Below are positions 36,062 through 47,616 of a stretch of DNA of 64,000 nucleotides, in pieces; the first letter of the stretch is position 1; the number at the start of each line of letters is the position of its first letter. The DNA is from Nissolia schottii (lineage: Eukaryota; Streptophyta; Magnoliopsida; Fabales; Fabaceae). The stretch spans positions 1 to 64,000 of the forward strand of contig QANU01076562.1 of NCBI GenBank assembly GCA_003254905.1, in the 5' to 3' direction. The translations under genes and the position numbers were made by a program. Below the pieces are notes generated by a model. It made no database searches. It was not told where the DNA came from and saw nothing but the letters and a program-made list of their open reading frames with translations.

Positions 36062-36857
36062 AAAAATCTATCTGAGTTTACAAGTTTACTTCAAAATGTA
36101 CAAATTTGGTAAATTTGTTAGATAATTAACTTACTTTGTTTATGTTAGACAAAATATATTGAGTTTATTAAGATAATTTTGTATATCTATCATAGTTGAG
36201 TTATGTTTTATCGAACTACAAAATAATATACGTACAAAATAATATATGTACAAAATAAAGTATAACATAACAACTATTTATCATACATTAAGATATATTT
36301 TTTTTTAAGTGTACTTTATATAAAACTATCCTAACTAACTTAGTCATCTCTCTTCTTTAATTCTCTCACACTCTCTTTTTCATTTCTTCTATTTCCTCAA
36401 TTATTCTCATTAAATACGGGGTATGACTGGAAAACCAAAAAGTAACTAATAATGTTTAACAAGTGTGTATATATGTATACACACATAGTTGTTAAACTCT
36501 CAAGTTAACTTATAAACTATTACAAATTTATGATTCTATTTTACAAAACAAATTAACACTCATGTAAACTCTCTTTTTGGTAATGTCGTATGATTTTAAA
36601 TAAACCATCGATTATAATTGCGAGTTTACGAGTTAAAACCTATCTATGGGTTTACGAGTTTACCTCTAAATGTACAAATTTGATAACTTTATTATAGACT
36701 TAACTAACTTTTTTTATATCAGACAATATTTATTGAGTTAATTATTAAGTTAATTTTATATATCTATCTTAATTGAGTTATGTTTTATCGAATTACAAAA
36801 TAATACACGTAAAATAATGTATGACATAAAAATTATGTGTCGAGTATTAATGTATTT

Positions 36858-36896
<39 letters not shown>
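36062..36896. mobile_element. Fragments of the hAT-like family, partly duplicated
   Basis: Segments at about 36066-36330 and 36640-36860 are imperfect direct copies of each other (GAGTTTAC, AATGTACAAATTTG, TTGAGTTATGTTTTATCGAA and TACAAAATAATA occur in both) and match the interior of the element at 30304-30876. At 36487, CATAGTTGTTAAACTCTC matches the family's terminal sequence, so a copy probably begins here. Its other end is lost in the gap at 36897. Confidence 0.6.
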
Positions 36897-36978
36897 NNNN
36901 NNNNNNNNNNNNNNNNNNNNNNNNNNNNNNNNNNNNNNNNNNNNNNNNNNNNNNNNNNNNNNNNNNNNNNNNNNNNNN
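36897..36978. other. Assembly gap (82 N) in a TA microsatellite
   Basis: The N run is bordered on both sides by (TA)n, so the dinucleotide array probably caused the break. Apparent open frames across it are artefacts. Confidence 0.9.
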
Positions 36979-38384
36979 TATATATATATATATATATATA
37001 TAATTGGATATAATTGTATTTATATATATTTATTTAATTAAATTTGGTTCAACAAATAACTCAATAACTTTTTAATTGAACTAGTGACCCAATGATTTGA
37101 TGGTGCAGTCAAACTGACCACTAGGCCGAGTTTAATAATGGTGCATAAAACTTTATCCTCTCTTGTGTTAGTCAATTTAGAATTGTAGGTAAAGTTGTAA
37201 TTTCACTCTGTCTATATTAATTACTCCCTCAACTATTCTCTCGCCTAATTAATATTGTTCTCTCTCCTCTTTAGTTCTCTCTCTTCTGATATTTATATCA
37301 GTGATTATGATAGATAAAAATATTTAGTATTACTTTGATAAAAAAATATCTTTTTAAACAATTAATTTTTCAGTAAATAAAAATATTTTTCTCATTCGTC
37401 AATTCTTAATACAAAATTAATTTAATGAACCTCTATTAAAAATATTATTATATTTTATAACATTATTTTTTCTCTTACTTGACATTATTCAAAATACTAC
37501 TGCAAATATATGTACTTTTTCTCATTACTATATGTTATATATCATTACGTGTACTGTCATTGACGTACAGAATAATTTTATTTTAAATTTTTTTAATATA
37601 AAATATGCTTATATAAAAATTAGAGTAAAAAAAAAGAACCTTATATATTAAGTATTACTTTTTATATGTAATTTAGCAGTATTTTGTTAACATAAAATTT
37701 AAAAAAATTAATAATATTATTCAATTAGACATAAAGGAAATAGAACATTGAATAGGAGAGAGAAAAAATTGAAAGAGAAATTAAAGTTGAAAGAGAAATT
37801 AATGGGCATAAATAAAATTATAAATTTATCCAAAATTATTAGTTGATTAAGAGAAAAGAGTAATGATTTTTTGTCTAACACAAAATGTCATTGCTAACTT
37901 CCACATGAAGGCATGAGGGCTAACAATCTCATATATAAAGTATTTTTATTCATATTTTCAAAATCACATGATACGTTAAGATGAAGCGGAAAGATGAAGT
38001 ATTAAATAACTTTTAATTTGAATGAAATTTTATGAACTTGATCTACTTAATAAGAACTTTCCATTCAACTGTTAGATCGATTAAATTCAATGTTCATAAA
38101 AAGTTATTAAACGGAGTAAGTATACTATAACTTACTCTTGAAGTCAACGAATCCTCACACTCACACACACATTATAGTGTAGTGTGAAAATATATTTATG
38201 ATATCTTTAGTGATGTTATTTTGGATATGAATAAATAGTTAAGATTATCTCATTTATGTAACATCATTTTTTTTTTCATCATTTTTATATAATATGTATA
38301 TCCACGATAAGTCAATAGCTAATACATGAAAAGTCATGCTATAAAATAATTTAATTGAATGAGTATAAAAATCTTTTACATACA
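36979..38384. other. AT-rich intergenic DNA, no gene seen
   Basis: Very AT-rich, with stop codons in all frames. No exon, RNA gene or delimited element was recognised. Confidence 0.6.
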
Positions 38385-38633
38385 ATCAATGAATATCAAT
38401 TAAACTCTATATATAAATATTTATTAGCTATTGACTTATTGTGGAATACATAAACTATTACATAAAAAAGAAGAAATTAAAACATAAAATAATTTTAATT
38501 GACTGGAATGAGATAATTTTAACCATCTATTCATCCACAAAACTACAAATACTAGAGCTATCATAAATATATTTTAATACTACAATAAATGCAATCCGAC
38601 TTTTGCTCGAGGGGGTATACGTTATAACCCTAA
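38385..38633. repeat. Right copy of the direct repeat (partner at 33.4 kb)
   Basis: Same-orientation match to 33440-33665, from TTTATTAGCTATTGACTTATTG to CCGACTTTTGCTCGAGGGGGTATAC. It is followed by two CCCTAA units (38625-38637). Confidence 0.6.
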
Positions 38634-39138
38634 CCCTAGTCAACCAATGCAATGACACTTTTCCATCTCAAAATTGTGTTGAATGTTCAATGAGCGTTTT
38701 GATCGACGGAGATTATTTTTTTCTGGGTGCTTCAGAAAGTGTTTTTGCTAGTATTGATCACTTGAAATCACCCCTGGTTTAGGAGCAAAAGAAATGGGCA
38801 CTTCCTTCTTCTTACCAACCAGAACAATTAAACAACACAATTACAAAGAGATTGAACAAGATAAAAAAAAACAGGAGATTGATAACATTAAATGACGATA
38901 AGTTGATAACAAAGACACCATTGCACTGAAAATAAAAACTGAAAAACAAGATAAAGGACTTGACCAGACAAACCCATGACCCTTAAGACCAAATTTAAAC
39001 ATTGACTCTTAACGAAAACAGAAGCGAAGACGCAAACACAAAATTACTAACTCCATTACATGCTTAAAACAAGAGATCAAAGGTTCCAATTTTTCAGTTA
39101 ACTAAACTCAAAATCCTCGATGCATGCATGCATGCAAC

Positions 39139-39513
39139 CTAGAGCTTCAACTCCAAATCCAGTTCCACCTTGGGACCCAAAGCAGAAGCAATAAAGTATC
39201 CATTTCCACCTTCCAGCTTGGACAGGAGGTCGAGGGTCATGTCTGCACGACCACCAAAAGGGTCGTGCGTTGCAGTCCCCTCGTTGTTGACGAAGCTCGC
39301 GGTTTCTCTGTTGACGTTGACCAGCATCTGGCGGCCGGAGTTTGCCAGGTGCTGCACCAAGGCCTGCTCGGTAGCGAACAGGGAAGTGCACATGAACCGA
39401 CAGGTGGGGCAGATACCATAGGCTGGAGGGGAGAGGGTTGCGGAGGTGGTCAGGATGGAGCTGTTGGTGCCGCTCTCGCTATCTGGGAGGGGGAGATCAT
39501 ATACATGTGCCAT
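39139..39513 (-). CDS. Small EAR-motif protein with C-x2-C/H cluster (hypothetical)
   Basis: A 124-residue single-exon frame, start ATG at 39511-39513, stop TAG at 39139-39141. Residues 34-55 hold C35-x2-C38, a further C42 and H55 in EQALVQHLANSG; the placement recalls a degenerate plant C2H2 finger (QALGGH type), but the second histidine is absent. Residues 118-124 (LDLELKL) form an LxLxL EAR motif, which in plant transcriptional repressors recruits TOPLESS-type corepressors. The frame is more GC-rich than its surroundings. A TATA box lies 62 bases upstream. A nuclear repressor-like role is inference. The family was not recognised with certainty, and a chance ORF is unlikely but possible. 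Confidence 0.65.
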   Translation of the reverse strand: MAHVYDLPLPDSESGTNSSILTTSATLSPPAYGICPTCRFMCTSLFATEQALVQHLANSGRQMLVNVNRETASFVNNEGTATHDPFGGRADMTLDLLSKLEGGNGYFIASALGPKVELDLELKL

Positions 39514-39574
39514 TTTTGCAAAGTGAAAACAATTGAGGGATGGAAAACAATGCTCTGGTTAGAACCTAAGCATG

Positions 39575-39582
39575 TTTATATA
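39575..39582 (-). promoter_or_regulatory. TATA box of the 39139-39513 gene
   Basis: The minus strand reads TATATAAA, 62 bases before the ATG, which would give a leader of about 30 nucleotides. Spacing and sequence fit a plant core promoter. Confidence 0.6.
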
Positions 39583-39639
39583 TACGAAGGGATGGGGGTG
39601 GGGGGAGGCAAATGGAAAAAGGATTTTATGAGTGGTTGA

Positions 39640-41324
39640 GTTGAGGAAGAGATTATTTGGAATTGTTTTTTTTTAAAAAAAAGTTGCGTTACTCATTTTG
39701 TATAAGTCATCGTGCTAGACTCACATTTCATCCTTTTTTTAATGGAGTTTTGAAGGATTTCATTTAACAATATATGAGATATGAGTCAAAACAAGAGAGA
39801 AGTCAATTAGAAGCTATTAACTCGATGTAATGTATTTGGATAATTATAGCCAGCAAAGCTAAGCCAAATAATTACATGAGAACAAGTAGTGGTATGTATA
39901 TTTTTCAAGAAATGCAATTTATTGTAGATTAAACATTAAAAAATAACCTTCGTGAATGAAGGTTTTAAGAGTTATGTTATTTGTATTCACTTGCAACACA
40001 CACTTGTAAAAAGTTATGGGATCCATCTTTAAAATTTACACTTTTGTTCAATAGCTCTAGTTTGATTGATGCGTCGTGCAATTAATATTCGGGTAGACTA
40101 ATGAGTATAAAATCATTTTTCATCATTAAATGCATCAATTAAATACATTAAAACATTAATATGGACCAAAGGTCTTGATTTTATTTCTTATTATAATTCT
40201 TCATGTCACAAGGTCGAGACAAGAATCCTCTAAAATGATGATTTTACTTTAGGAGGTAAAATGAGATAAGTCACCTTTGAATAAATAAAATAAAAAATTA
40301 ATTAAATTTCTCACTTCATTAATCTAAGAGTGAAATCCTCTCACTTTACCGGTGAAGGATCCAATGATCTTAATTACTTCTAGATCATTCAGGGTCACAC
40401 AAAAAAAAAGTGTAAAATTACCAAGTTAACCCTTTTATCATCTTTAATTTTCATTTCAAGCCACTCATTTATGAATTAACTATGTCGCCACCACCATCGC
40501 AGACCATCCTCTCCACCATGCTCACTACGCCATCTCCATATCATTGCCACCACGCATGCAACCTGTTATATTGTCTTCCATTTTCAAGGTGATCGGTTGG
40601 GTTTTCACTAACAAAAGACACCATTTTTGTTCTTTCCCGTTTGCCACCAATGCCTAAATTTAGATACATGTTCCACAACATTCTAGACTCATTACCTCTC
40701 AACACAGAACAACAACCAAATATGGGATTTTCTCGTGCAGATGTTAGGTACAGAAGAGAAAGAAGAGAGCCATATCAAGGGATAAATCCAACCACACCCC
40801 ACTTCACTTCTTAATTTCATTTTGGATAAGCTTTATGGTTGATCCAAAAAAAAAAAAAAACTATTGTTGGTCGGAGTGAGGAGGAACTCTTGTACCGATG
40901 AACCAAATCCCAATCTGTGTATCATGATGAGTTCCCCCACCCTTTTCCCCAATATCCCCAAACCCAACGACAGACATATTCCCCAAAAAAGAAAAGAAAA
41001 AAGCGCACAGACACAAAAACCTCACTGATTTTACTCCATGACTTAGTGTCTTTTTTTTTTTTTTCGGTTTTTAATATTTTTGAAGAACCGAATACTAGTG
41101 TTGGAAAGGAGAGTGGCGCCACAGCAGTCATAGCCATAGCCACAACAAGCTCTGTTCGTTAACAATAGATTTAGTTTTGGTGTTGGAATAGGAGGAGGAG
41201 CGGCCATGCCAGCAACCAAGAGAAGCATGTTGGGAGGCTTTCGACGAGGCAGAGATGATGCAGGAGTAAAATATTTTGTGGAATTAAGTGAGAGAGTGAG
41301 TGAGGGGTCGGGGAAGAGAACGTT
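39640..41324. other. Intergenic DNA, with a possible MITE at 40211-40376
   Basis: No gene was recognised. The block at 40211-40376 (TCTCACTTCATTAATCT, TCCTCTCACTTTACC) resembles the extra block at about 2190-2352 and may be the same small MITE. Open frames near 40917-41228 on both strands are short, overlap each other and run into the transposon end at 41325; none has a recognisable family. Confidence 0.4.
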
Positions 41325-41613
41325 GAGTTTTTTACTAAAATGTCCTTCTTATTCAAACAAATTATCAAAATGTCTCTATTTCAAAACATATTATAGAAAT
41401 ACGTCTGTTTTGGTCAGCATGACACTCGCGGCCACGTGGCGAGACAACGTCAGATTTGCCAAACTGCTAGGCGAAGCCATGTAGGATTCGCCAATGCGGT
41501 AGGCGAATCACCCCAAATTCGCCAACGTGAACGCCACATGTACACTATATTCGCCAACCGGTTTGGCGAACTCTATACAAATTCACCAACCGGTTTGGCT
41601 AATTTGCCCGCAG
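41325..41613 (+). repeat. Left TIR of the MULE, with iterated TTCGCCAA/TTGGCGAA motifs
   Basis: The inner half of the TIR carries repeated half-sites, for example TTCGCCAACCGGTTTGGCGAA (one near-perfect palindrome), ATTCGCCAA and TAGGCGAA, in both orientations. The right TIR has the same series minus one unit. Iterated palindromes in TIRs are candidate transposase-binding sites; that role is inferred. Confidence 0.7.
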
Positions 41614-41884
41614 TCCCTATATAACAACCCCACCACCCCCAAACCCTTTCTTCCATTCTCATTTTCTAAAAATTCACTACCTCTCTAGAAATTTTATTTC
41701 TCTAAAATCTTAATTCTCTATCCAGTTCTTGGATTGCTAAAGGCTAGCCGTCCAACTCTTGGATTCAATTTATGCGGCATACTTGTAAGTTTTAATTTAT
41801 TAAAATTTATAGTTTAAAATTTATAGTTTAATTAGTATGTGTGAATTAATTTCTGTAAATGTAATCTTTAAATTGATTACATAA

Positions 41885-42021
41885 ATGTTGTCTATATTAG
41901 TTTGCTAAGCAATTTATGATGGATTGATGTATATAGTGGTATAGTATTGTATGTTGTCTATATTAGTTTGCTAAGAAATTTCTAATAGATTGATGCATAG
42001 AGTAGTATAATATTGTATGTT
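41885..42021. repeat. Two-copy, 66-bp tandem repeat
   Basis: ATGTTGTCTATATTAGTTTG begins both units (41885 and 41951) and each ends TATAGT or TATAAT followed by ATTGTATGTTG. It lies between the left TIR and the nested LTR. Confidence 0.7.
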
Positions 42022-43370
42022 GTTGATAAGTGTCATATTTTGGTATCATAGGTTAAAATGACACTTATGTGCATTGTTTTATATGAGTTTACTAACCAAT
42101 TTCCCCACTTTTGTGTAAATTTAGTATAGTTAAGAGAATGGATATTTATTTTGTGTAATAACGCAATTCTTGTCAATTTTCCACATAGATCAGAGGCATG
42201 AATCAAAAGAACTACACAGTAGGAATTAACACTGACTTTGTCATGGATTTTTCACTAATATGGAGATTGAATATCGATTTGATGTCAACTACAAAGTTGT
42301 ATATCTATCTCTTAGCTTTAAGTGGAGATTTGAATCATCTCAATCCGAGATCTGTAGCCAAAGTTATCACGATTTTACTAACTATTGTGCACACCAATCC
42401 GCTGAGCTACTGTACCAAACCACTGAGCGACCTTTGAAATTGCTTAAGGCTGAAGAAACTTCACGCTAAAGCAATCCTTAAACTGCTTAAGCCACTCAGC
42501 AACCCCTGCAATCCGCTAAGTAGCCTGAACCTGAAAAAAATCTATAAAAAGGGGGTCAAATCTGATTCATTTGGATTCATTCAGTTTCATCACCACTTCC
42601 ACACACAGAACTGAATACTTAGTGAAGTTTTGTAGCACCGAAAAGAGAATTGGAGAAGGAAGCCAAGAGAGGTCGAGGAGCACAACGACACTCGCCATGG
42701 TGGCATGAAAACGTGTCATGGTGAACATCCATTACCTTGTTCTTTGATTTCTTCTTGTAAGATGGATTTATAATCCTAACTCTCTTATATATGAATCTAT
42801 AATATTCCATGATTTACATGATTCGATCTTGTACTTAATGCTTGTTTTAGCTTAGCTACCTAAAGCACGATTTGAAACTTGATTGTTTGTGAGTGAGAAC
42901 TACATTCATTCAGTTGGAAGTAGATTAAATCATCTAATAGTCCTAATTGATAGAGATAGAGTTAGGGTTACCTGAAATTATAGATCGGTTTTCTTTGTTA
43001 GTTTGTGCAAGAGATTGACAAAATGACAAAGGGAACCGAGTGATCTTTTCATGGTTGAAAGAGATGAATAAGATAAGAACTGATGGCGAGGAATCAATGG
43101 AATTGATAATTCATATCCATTGAGTAATGGATATATGAAAATTGTATTACGAGTTAATTCCCAACAAGCTTCGCTATCTGGTTTTCACTCATTGTCATTT
43201 TATCTTTTGTTTTAATTTATTTATTTCAAAAATCAAATTTACAAATCCCTTACTCTATTGCTTAATTATTAGAACTCAAGAATGTCTTTATTCAACTCCC
43301 TGTGGATACGACTATACCCAACTATACTGCAATTGAATTCCTTGAGGATTTGAAAGCTGTAAAGTAGGAT
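42022..43370 (+). mobile_element. Probable solo Gypsy LTR nested in the MULE
   Basis: It begins near TGATAAGTGTCATATTTTGG, has CTATAAAAAGGGGG as core promoter (about 42543), a leader TTCATTCAGTTTCATC, and near the right end CTCCCTGTGGATACGACTATA, a text typical of the U5 side of legume Gypsy LTRs. Variant GCTGAGCG motifs (CGCTGAGCTAC, CACTGAGCGACC, CGCTAAGTAGCC) occur at 42400-42520. Exact ends and target duplication were not determined; a (TA)n run with one N follows at 43371-43396. Confidence 0.55.
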
Positions 43371-43554
43371 ATATATATATATATATATATATATANGATT
43401 TATGTGTGATGGTTCTAATTCGACATCTATGATGATTAAGAGGGGGTATGCGTTTAGATGATTTGAAGAATTTTTTTTTTTGAAATTAAGGTTACAAGAG
43501 AATTAATTTGTATGAAGAATTCTTTTTCGACTATTACAAGGGTCGGGTAAGAGG

Positions 43555-45475
43555 TTGAAATCTATTGGTGTTGATATGTTTGATAATGAAGATGTTACAT
43601 GCATAATAGATGCTTTTGAGAAAAATCCAGATTTAGCTTCAATGGAGGTGTTTGTCGAGGTAGAGACAAGAGAGGGAAAGTCTCATGTGAATATTGAGAG
43701 TGGTCCATCAAACCCTATCAACACTCCATCGTCAATGACACATTTTGCTCCTGTATTTCAAGAAGATGTGACCCTATCTCAAAATCCTCAAACTTTTCAT
43801 TCTCCATTTACAACTTCAGCCAATATGACTCAACCTTTTGTTTGTGTGAACTTATCTCAATGTGAAAATATACTAATGAGAGAAGTGTTATCTGATACAA
43901 GTGATGACGAAGAGTATTTACCTGCTGCTGATGATGATGATGATTTAAGTATGGATTCAGAAGATGAGGTCGATGCATTTGTTAATGTGCATCAAGTTTC
44001 TCCAACTCACTTTGTTCATAACAATGAACCTCCAATTGGTGTTTTCGCTAACAATGTCCATCCAACTAATGTTATTCCTGAAAATGCATTTAAGCCTCAT
44101 CCTCAATTTTCAGAAATTAATTGGGATGCATTTGCTAATGGTGAGACAACTGGATTTGTTGAGTATGACACTTGGAGTTCACAAGAAGAAATATTTTTTG
44201 GATTGCAATTTCCAACAAAAGATGTTGTGAAGTCAGCTTTAAATCATTATTCAATCAGAAGGCATCGAGATTATAAGGTTGAAGTGTCTGATACATAAAG
44301 GATAGCTGCTAAGTGTTCTCAATTTGAGGCTTCTTGGAATTGAAGAGTTAGGGCTATTAACAGAAAGATGTGTAATAAATGAAAATTTTCTCAATATAAT
44401 GGACTACACACTTGTGTAAACATCTCTATGACACAAGATCATAAGAAGTTGCGATCTATTTTGGACCAAAGGTATATACAGGGCATGGTTAGAACACAGC
44501 CTGATTTTGAGATATGCTTGTTACTTGAGAGGATTAATAGTATATTTGGTTATAATTTGTCATATCGGAAAGCTTGGTTGGCGAAGCAAAGAGCATCTAT
44601 TGAGATTTTTGGTGATTGGGAGGGATCTTATGAGAGGTTGCCTAGATGATTAGAGGCCATGAAACATTTTATGTCAGATACTGTGGTGTTGTTGGAAACT
44701 AATGACTATGTGGTGCATAATCGAGTTGATCAATCAAAGCAAATGTTTGTTCGCTTGTTTTGGACTTTTAAACCATGTGTGCTTGGATTTTGATTTTACA
44801 AGCCATTTATTTAGATTGTTGGGACTCATTTATATGACAAATATAAAAATAATTGTTGATTGCAACTATACAAGATGGAAACCAAAGACCATTACCTCTT
44901 GCATTTGCTATTGTTGATGGGGAAACAAAAGAAGCTTGGAGTTGGTTCTTATCTTGCATTCATGAACATGTCACATGAGAACAAGGAATATGTTTGATAT
45001 CTGATCGACATAAGAGTATCATAGCAGCAGTGGATAATGTTAACCTTCGATGGCAACCACCTCATGCGTATCATGTGTACTGTCTACGTCATATTGCCAG
45101 TAATTTTAACAAGTTTCACAATGTGTCCTTGAAGAACTCTTTGAAGGGCATGGATAATAAATTTGCTTCTTTCATTTAAAGTATCCATAATTTTGCTTTT
45201 TAGTTAGATAATAACCGTTGTAATAATTTTGTAGGACGTGAGCCTTGTTGACCAAAATTTGATAAGAGGTTGGATAAATTCACTGAAACAGAAGAAATAT
45301 CAAATTGGATTAAAGGAATTTCTAAAGAAAAATGGAGTTTAGCATATGATGATGGTGGTTGAAGATTTGACCATATGACAACCAACTTGTCCGAGTGTAT
45401 ACATGGAGTTTTAAAGGGGGTCAGACGTCTACCAATAACTACACTAGTTCAGATGACTTATTTTAAATTGTTTTC
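43555..45475 (+). pseudogene. MULE transposase (MURA-type) pseudogene, C-terminus lost
   Basis: The first 247 codons (43555-44298) are open: an acidic region (DTSDDEEYLPAADDDDD), then the Mutator DNA-binding-type region beginning GLQFPTKDVVKSALNHYSI and stopping at TAA. Further stops and frameshifts follow, yet family landmarks persist: HTCVNISMTQDH, AFAIVDGETKEAWSWF (44900s), ISDRHKSI and YHVYCLRHIASNF (44997-45110), and HMTTNLSECIHGVLKGV (45374-45424). Similarity stops at TYFKLFS, and the next bases are telomere-like repeats, so the zinc-knuckle C-terminal part is missing. The protein would have cut and moved the element; it is now inactive. Confidence 0.9.
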
Positions 45476-45480
45476 TAGTG

Positions 45481-46779
45481 TTTAGGGTTATGTTTATGTT
45501 TAGGTTTAGGTTTAGGTTTAGTGTTAGGGTTGGGGTTTTAAAGATTAAGGTTAGGGTTTTTAGGGTTTAAGGTTTGATTAGGGTTTAGGGTTAGGGTTTT
45601 GGTTTGATTATTAGGGTTAAGGTTTTAAATATCAAGGTTAGGGTTATGGTTTATATTTTTAGTGCTGAGGGTTAGGTTTAGATTTAGGGTTATAATTAGT
45701 GTTAGGTTTAGGGTTTTAAAGATTAGGGTTAGGGTTTGTTTTTAAGGTTTAGGATTTAGGGTTATAGTTAGAGTTTGATTAGGGTTTAGGGTTAGGGTTA
45801 GGGTTTGATTATTAGGGTTAAGGTTTTGAATATCAAGTTTAGGATTACGGTTTGTATTTTTTAATGTTTAGGTTTAGGGTTATAATTAGTGTTAAGGTTA
45901 ATGTTTTAAATATTAGGGTTATGGTTTATTTTTAAGGTCTAGGGTTTGATTAGGGTTAGGGTTAGGGTTAGCATTAGGGTTTTGGTTTGATTATTAGTGT
46001 TAGGGTTTTGAATACCAAGGTTAGAGTTAGAGTTTGTATTTTTAGTGTTTAGGGTTAGGTTTAGGTTTAGGGTTAGTGTTATGAGTAGTGTTAGGGTTAA
46101 GGTTTTAAAGATTAGGGTTAGGGTTTTTTTAGGGTTTAGGATTTTGGGTTACAATTATAGTTTGATTAGGGTTTAGGGTTAATGTTATGGTTTGGAATAT
46201 CAAGGTTAGTGTTAGTGTTTGTATTTTTAGTGGTTAGGGTTAGGGTTAGGGTTAGGTTTAGGGTATGATTAGTGTTAGGGTTAGGGTTTTTAGGGCTTAG
46301 AGGTGTGGGTTACAATTAGAGTTTGATTAGGGTTTATGGTTAGGGTAAATGGTTTGATTATTAGGGTTATGGTTTTGAATATCAAGGTTAGGGTTATGGT
46401 TTGTATTTTAGTGTGTATGGTTAGGTTTAGGTTTATGATTAGTATTAGGGTTAGGGTTTGGTTTTAGGGTTTAAAGTTATGGTTAAAGTTTGATTAGGGT
46501 TTAGGGTTAGGGTTTGCATTTTTAGTGTTTAGGTTAGGTTTAGGTTTAGGTTTTGTGTTAGGGTTAGGATTTGTTTTTTAGGATTTAGGATTTAGGGTTT
46601 GATTATGGTTTATGATTAGGAATTTAAAGATTAGGGTTAGGGTTTATTTTTAGGATTTAGGGTTTTGGGTTACAATTAGAGTTTGATTAGGGTTTTGGTT
46701 TGATTATTAGGATTAGGGTTATGGTTACGGTTAGGTTTATAGGATTAGGGTTATTGATTTGGGTTAGGGTTAAGGTAAG
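45481..46779 (+). repeat. Degenerate interstitial telomere-like array (TTTAGGG), 1.3 kb
   Basis: The G-rich strand reads left to right as imperfect TTTAGGG and TTAGGG units, the Arabidopsis-type telomere repeat, with many substitutions. A higher-order unit of about 165-200 bases recurs, marked by GATTATTAGGGTTA followed by TTGAATATCAAGG (near 45607, 45808, 45989, 46346; a partial one near 46180). The array lies wholly inside the MULE, between the truncated transposase and the right TIR. Confidence 0.9.
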
Positions 46780-46826
46780 CAAGACTTTATTTGCAAATAA
46801 AAGGTAAAATAGGTATAAATGTAAAA

Positions 46827-47056
46827 TCACTCGAGGGCAAATTCGCCAAACCAGTTGGCGAATATAGTGCACATGTGGTGTCCATGTTGGCGAATTTAGG
46901 AGTGATTCGCTAGGAGGGTTGGCAAATCTAACATGGCCTCGCCACGTGGCCACGAGTGTGATGCTGGCCAAACCAAGTGTATTCCTATAATATGTTTTGA
47001 AATAGAGGCATTTTGGTAATTTGTTTGAGTAACATGGCATTATAGTAAAAAAACTC
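46827..47056 (-). repeat. Right TIR of the MULE
   Basis: Inverted counterpart of 41325-41613. Outer 80 bases are highly similar (CTCAAACAAATTACCAAAATG on the minus strand); the inner part has TTCGCCAA(A/C)..TTGGCGAA motifs, one fewer than the left TIR. Confidence 0.85.
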
Positions 47057-47616
47057 GAAAATGTCACGTGTTGTGTTAAAATATGTGTAATCTCAACCGT
47101 AGAATTTGATCTAAGGGCCAAAAATTTCATTATCACTTTTCACGTAAATTATCATTCTCACTGGATAGTTCTCGGTGCATATATACATACTTATTCCAAA
47201 AAGTGAAGAGGTTGGGAGGTCATCTAATAACATTTGTTCTCCTTGTAGTTAGATAATTTAAAATCCTCCAGAATCTACCAAAGTGAAGCAACTTTATTAT
47301 CTTAATAAATCACAATAATTGAGAAGTTTGGGGCTACATGGCATACAATGTCTCATTTTGCTTCTTTAGTTTGCAAATATTTTTGAAACAAAGATTACTT
47401 GAAACTTATATCTAAACATAAATAGTAACTAGTTAAGTTTATGAGTTATTCATTAATGATTTGATAAATCAAAGTTGTAGGTTCATGTGAACTCAAGATT
47501 TTATCTAATTTGTATTTACATATATTCTCAACTCAATAGCTCATAAAGTAGCAATAGCTTATAAAGTAACTAAGCGTGTCGTAACAAAATAAGTTATTCT
47601 CTTTAGACTATTTTTA

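Larger units (their letters stand above)
41325..47056 (+). mobile_element. Mutator-like (MULE) transposon with long TIRs and an internal telomere-like array
   Basis: Inverted ends: left TIR 41325-41613, right TIR about 46827-47056. Both start GAGTTTTTT(T)ACTA and share CAAACAAATTA(T/C)CAAAATG and CTATTTCAAAACATATTATA. The flanking 9-mers GAGAACGTT (41316-41324) and GAAAATGTC (47057-47065) agree at 6 of 9 bases; all three differences are transitions, as for an aged 9-bp Mutator duplication. Inside are palindromic TTCGCCAA/TTGGCGAA motifs, a short tandem repeat, a nested LTR (about 42022-43370), a transposase pseudogene (43555-45475) and degenerate TTTAGGG repeats (45481-46779). Confidence 0.85.

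Noticed and set aside
41206..41484. 92-codon ORF starting MPATKRSMLGG as a gene
   Set aside because: More than half of it is transposon TIR sequence, and the part before 41325 is too short to recognise.
45481..46779. Telomere repeats as a true chromosome end
   Set aside because: The repeats are degenerate, internal, and bounded on both sides by parts of one transposon.
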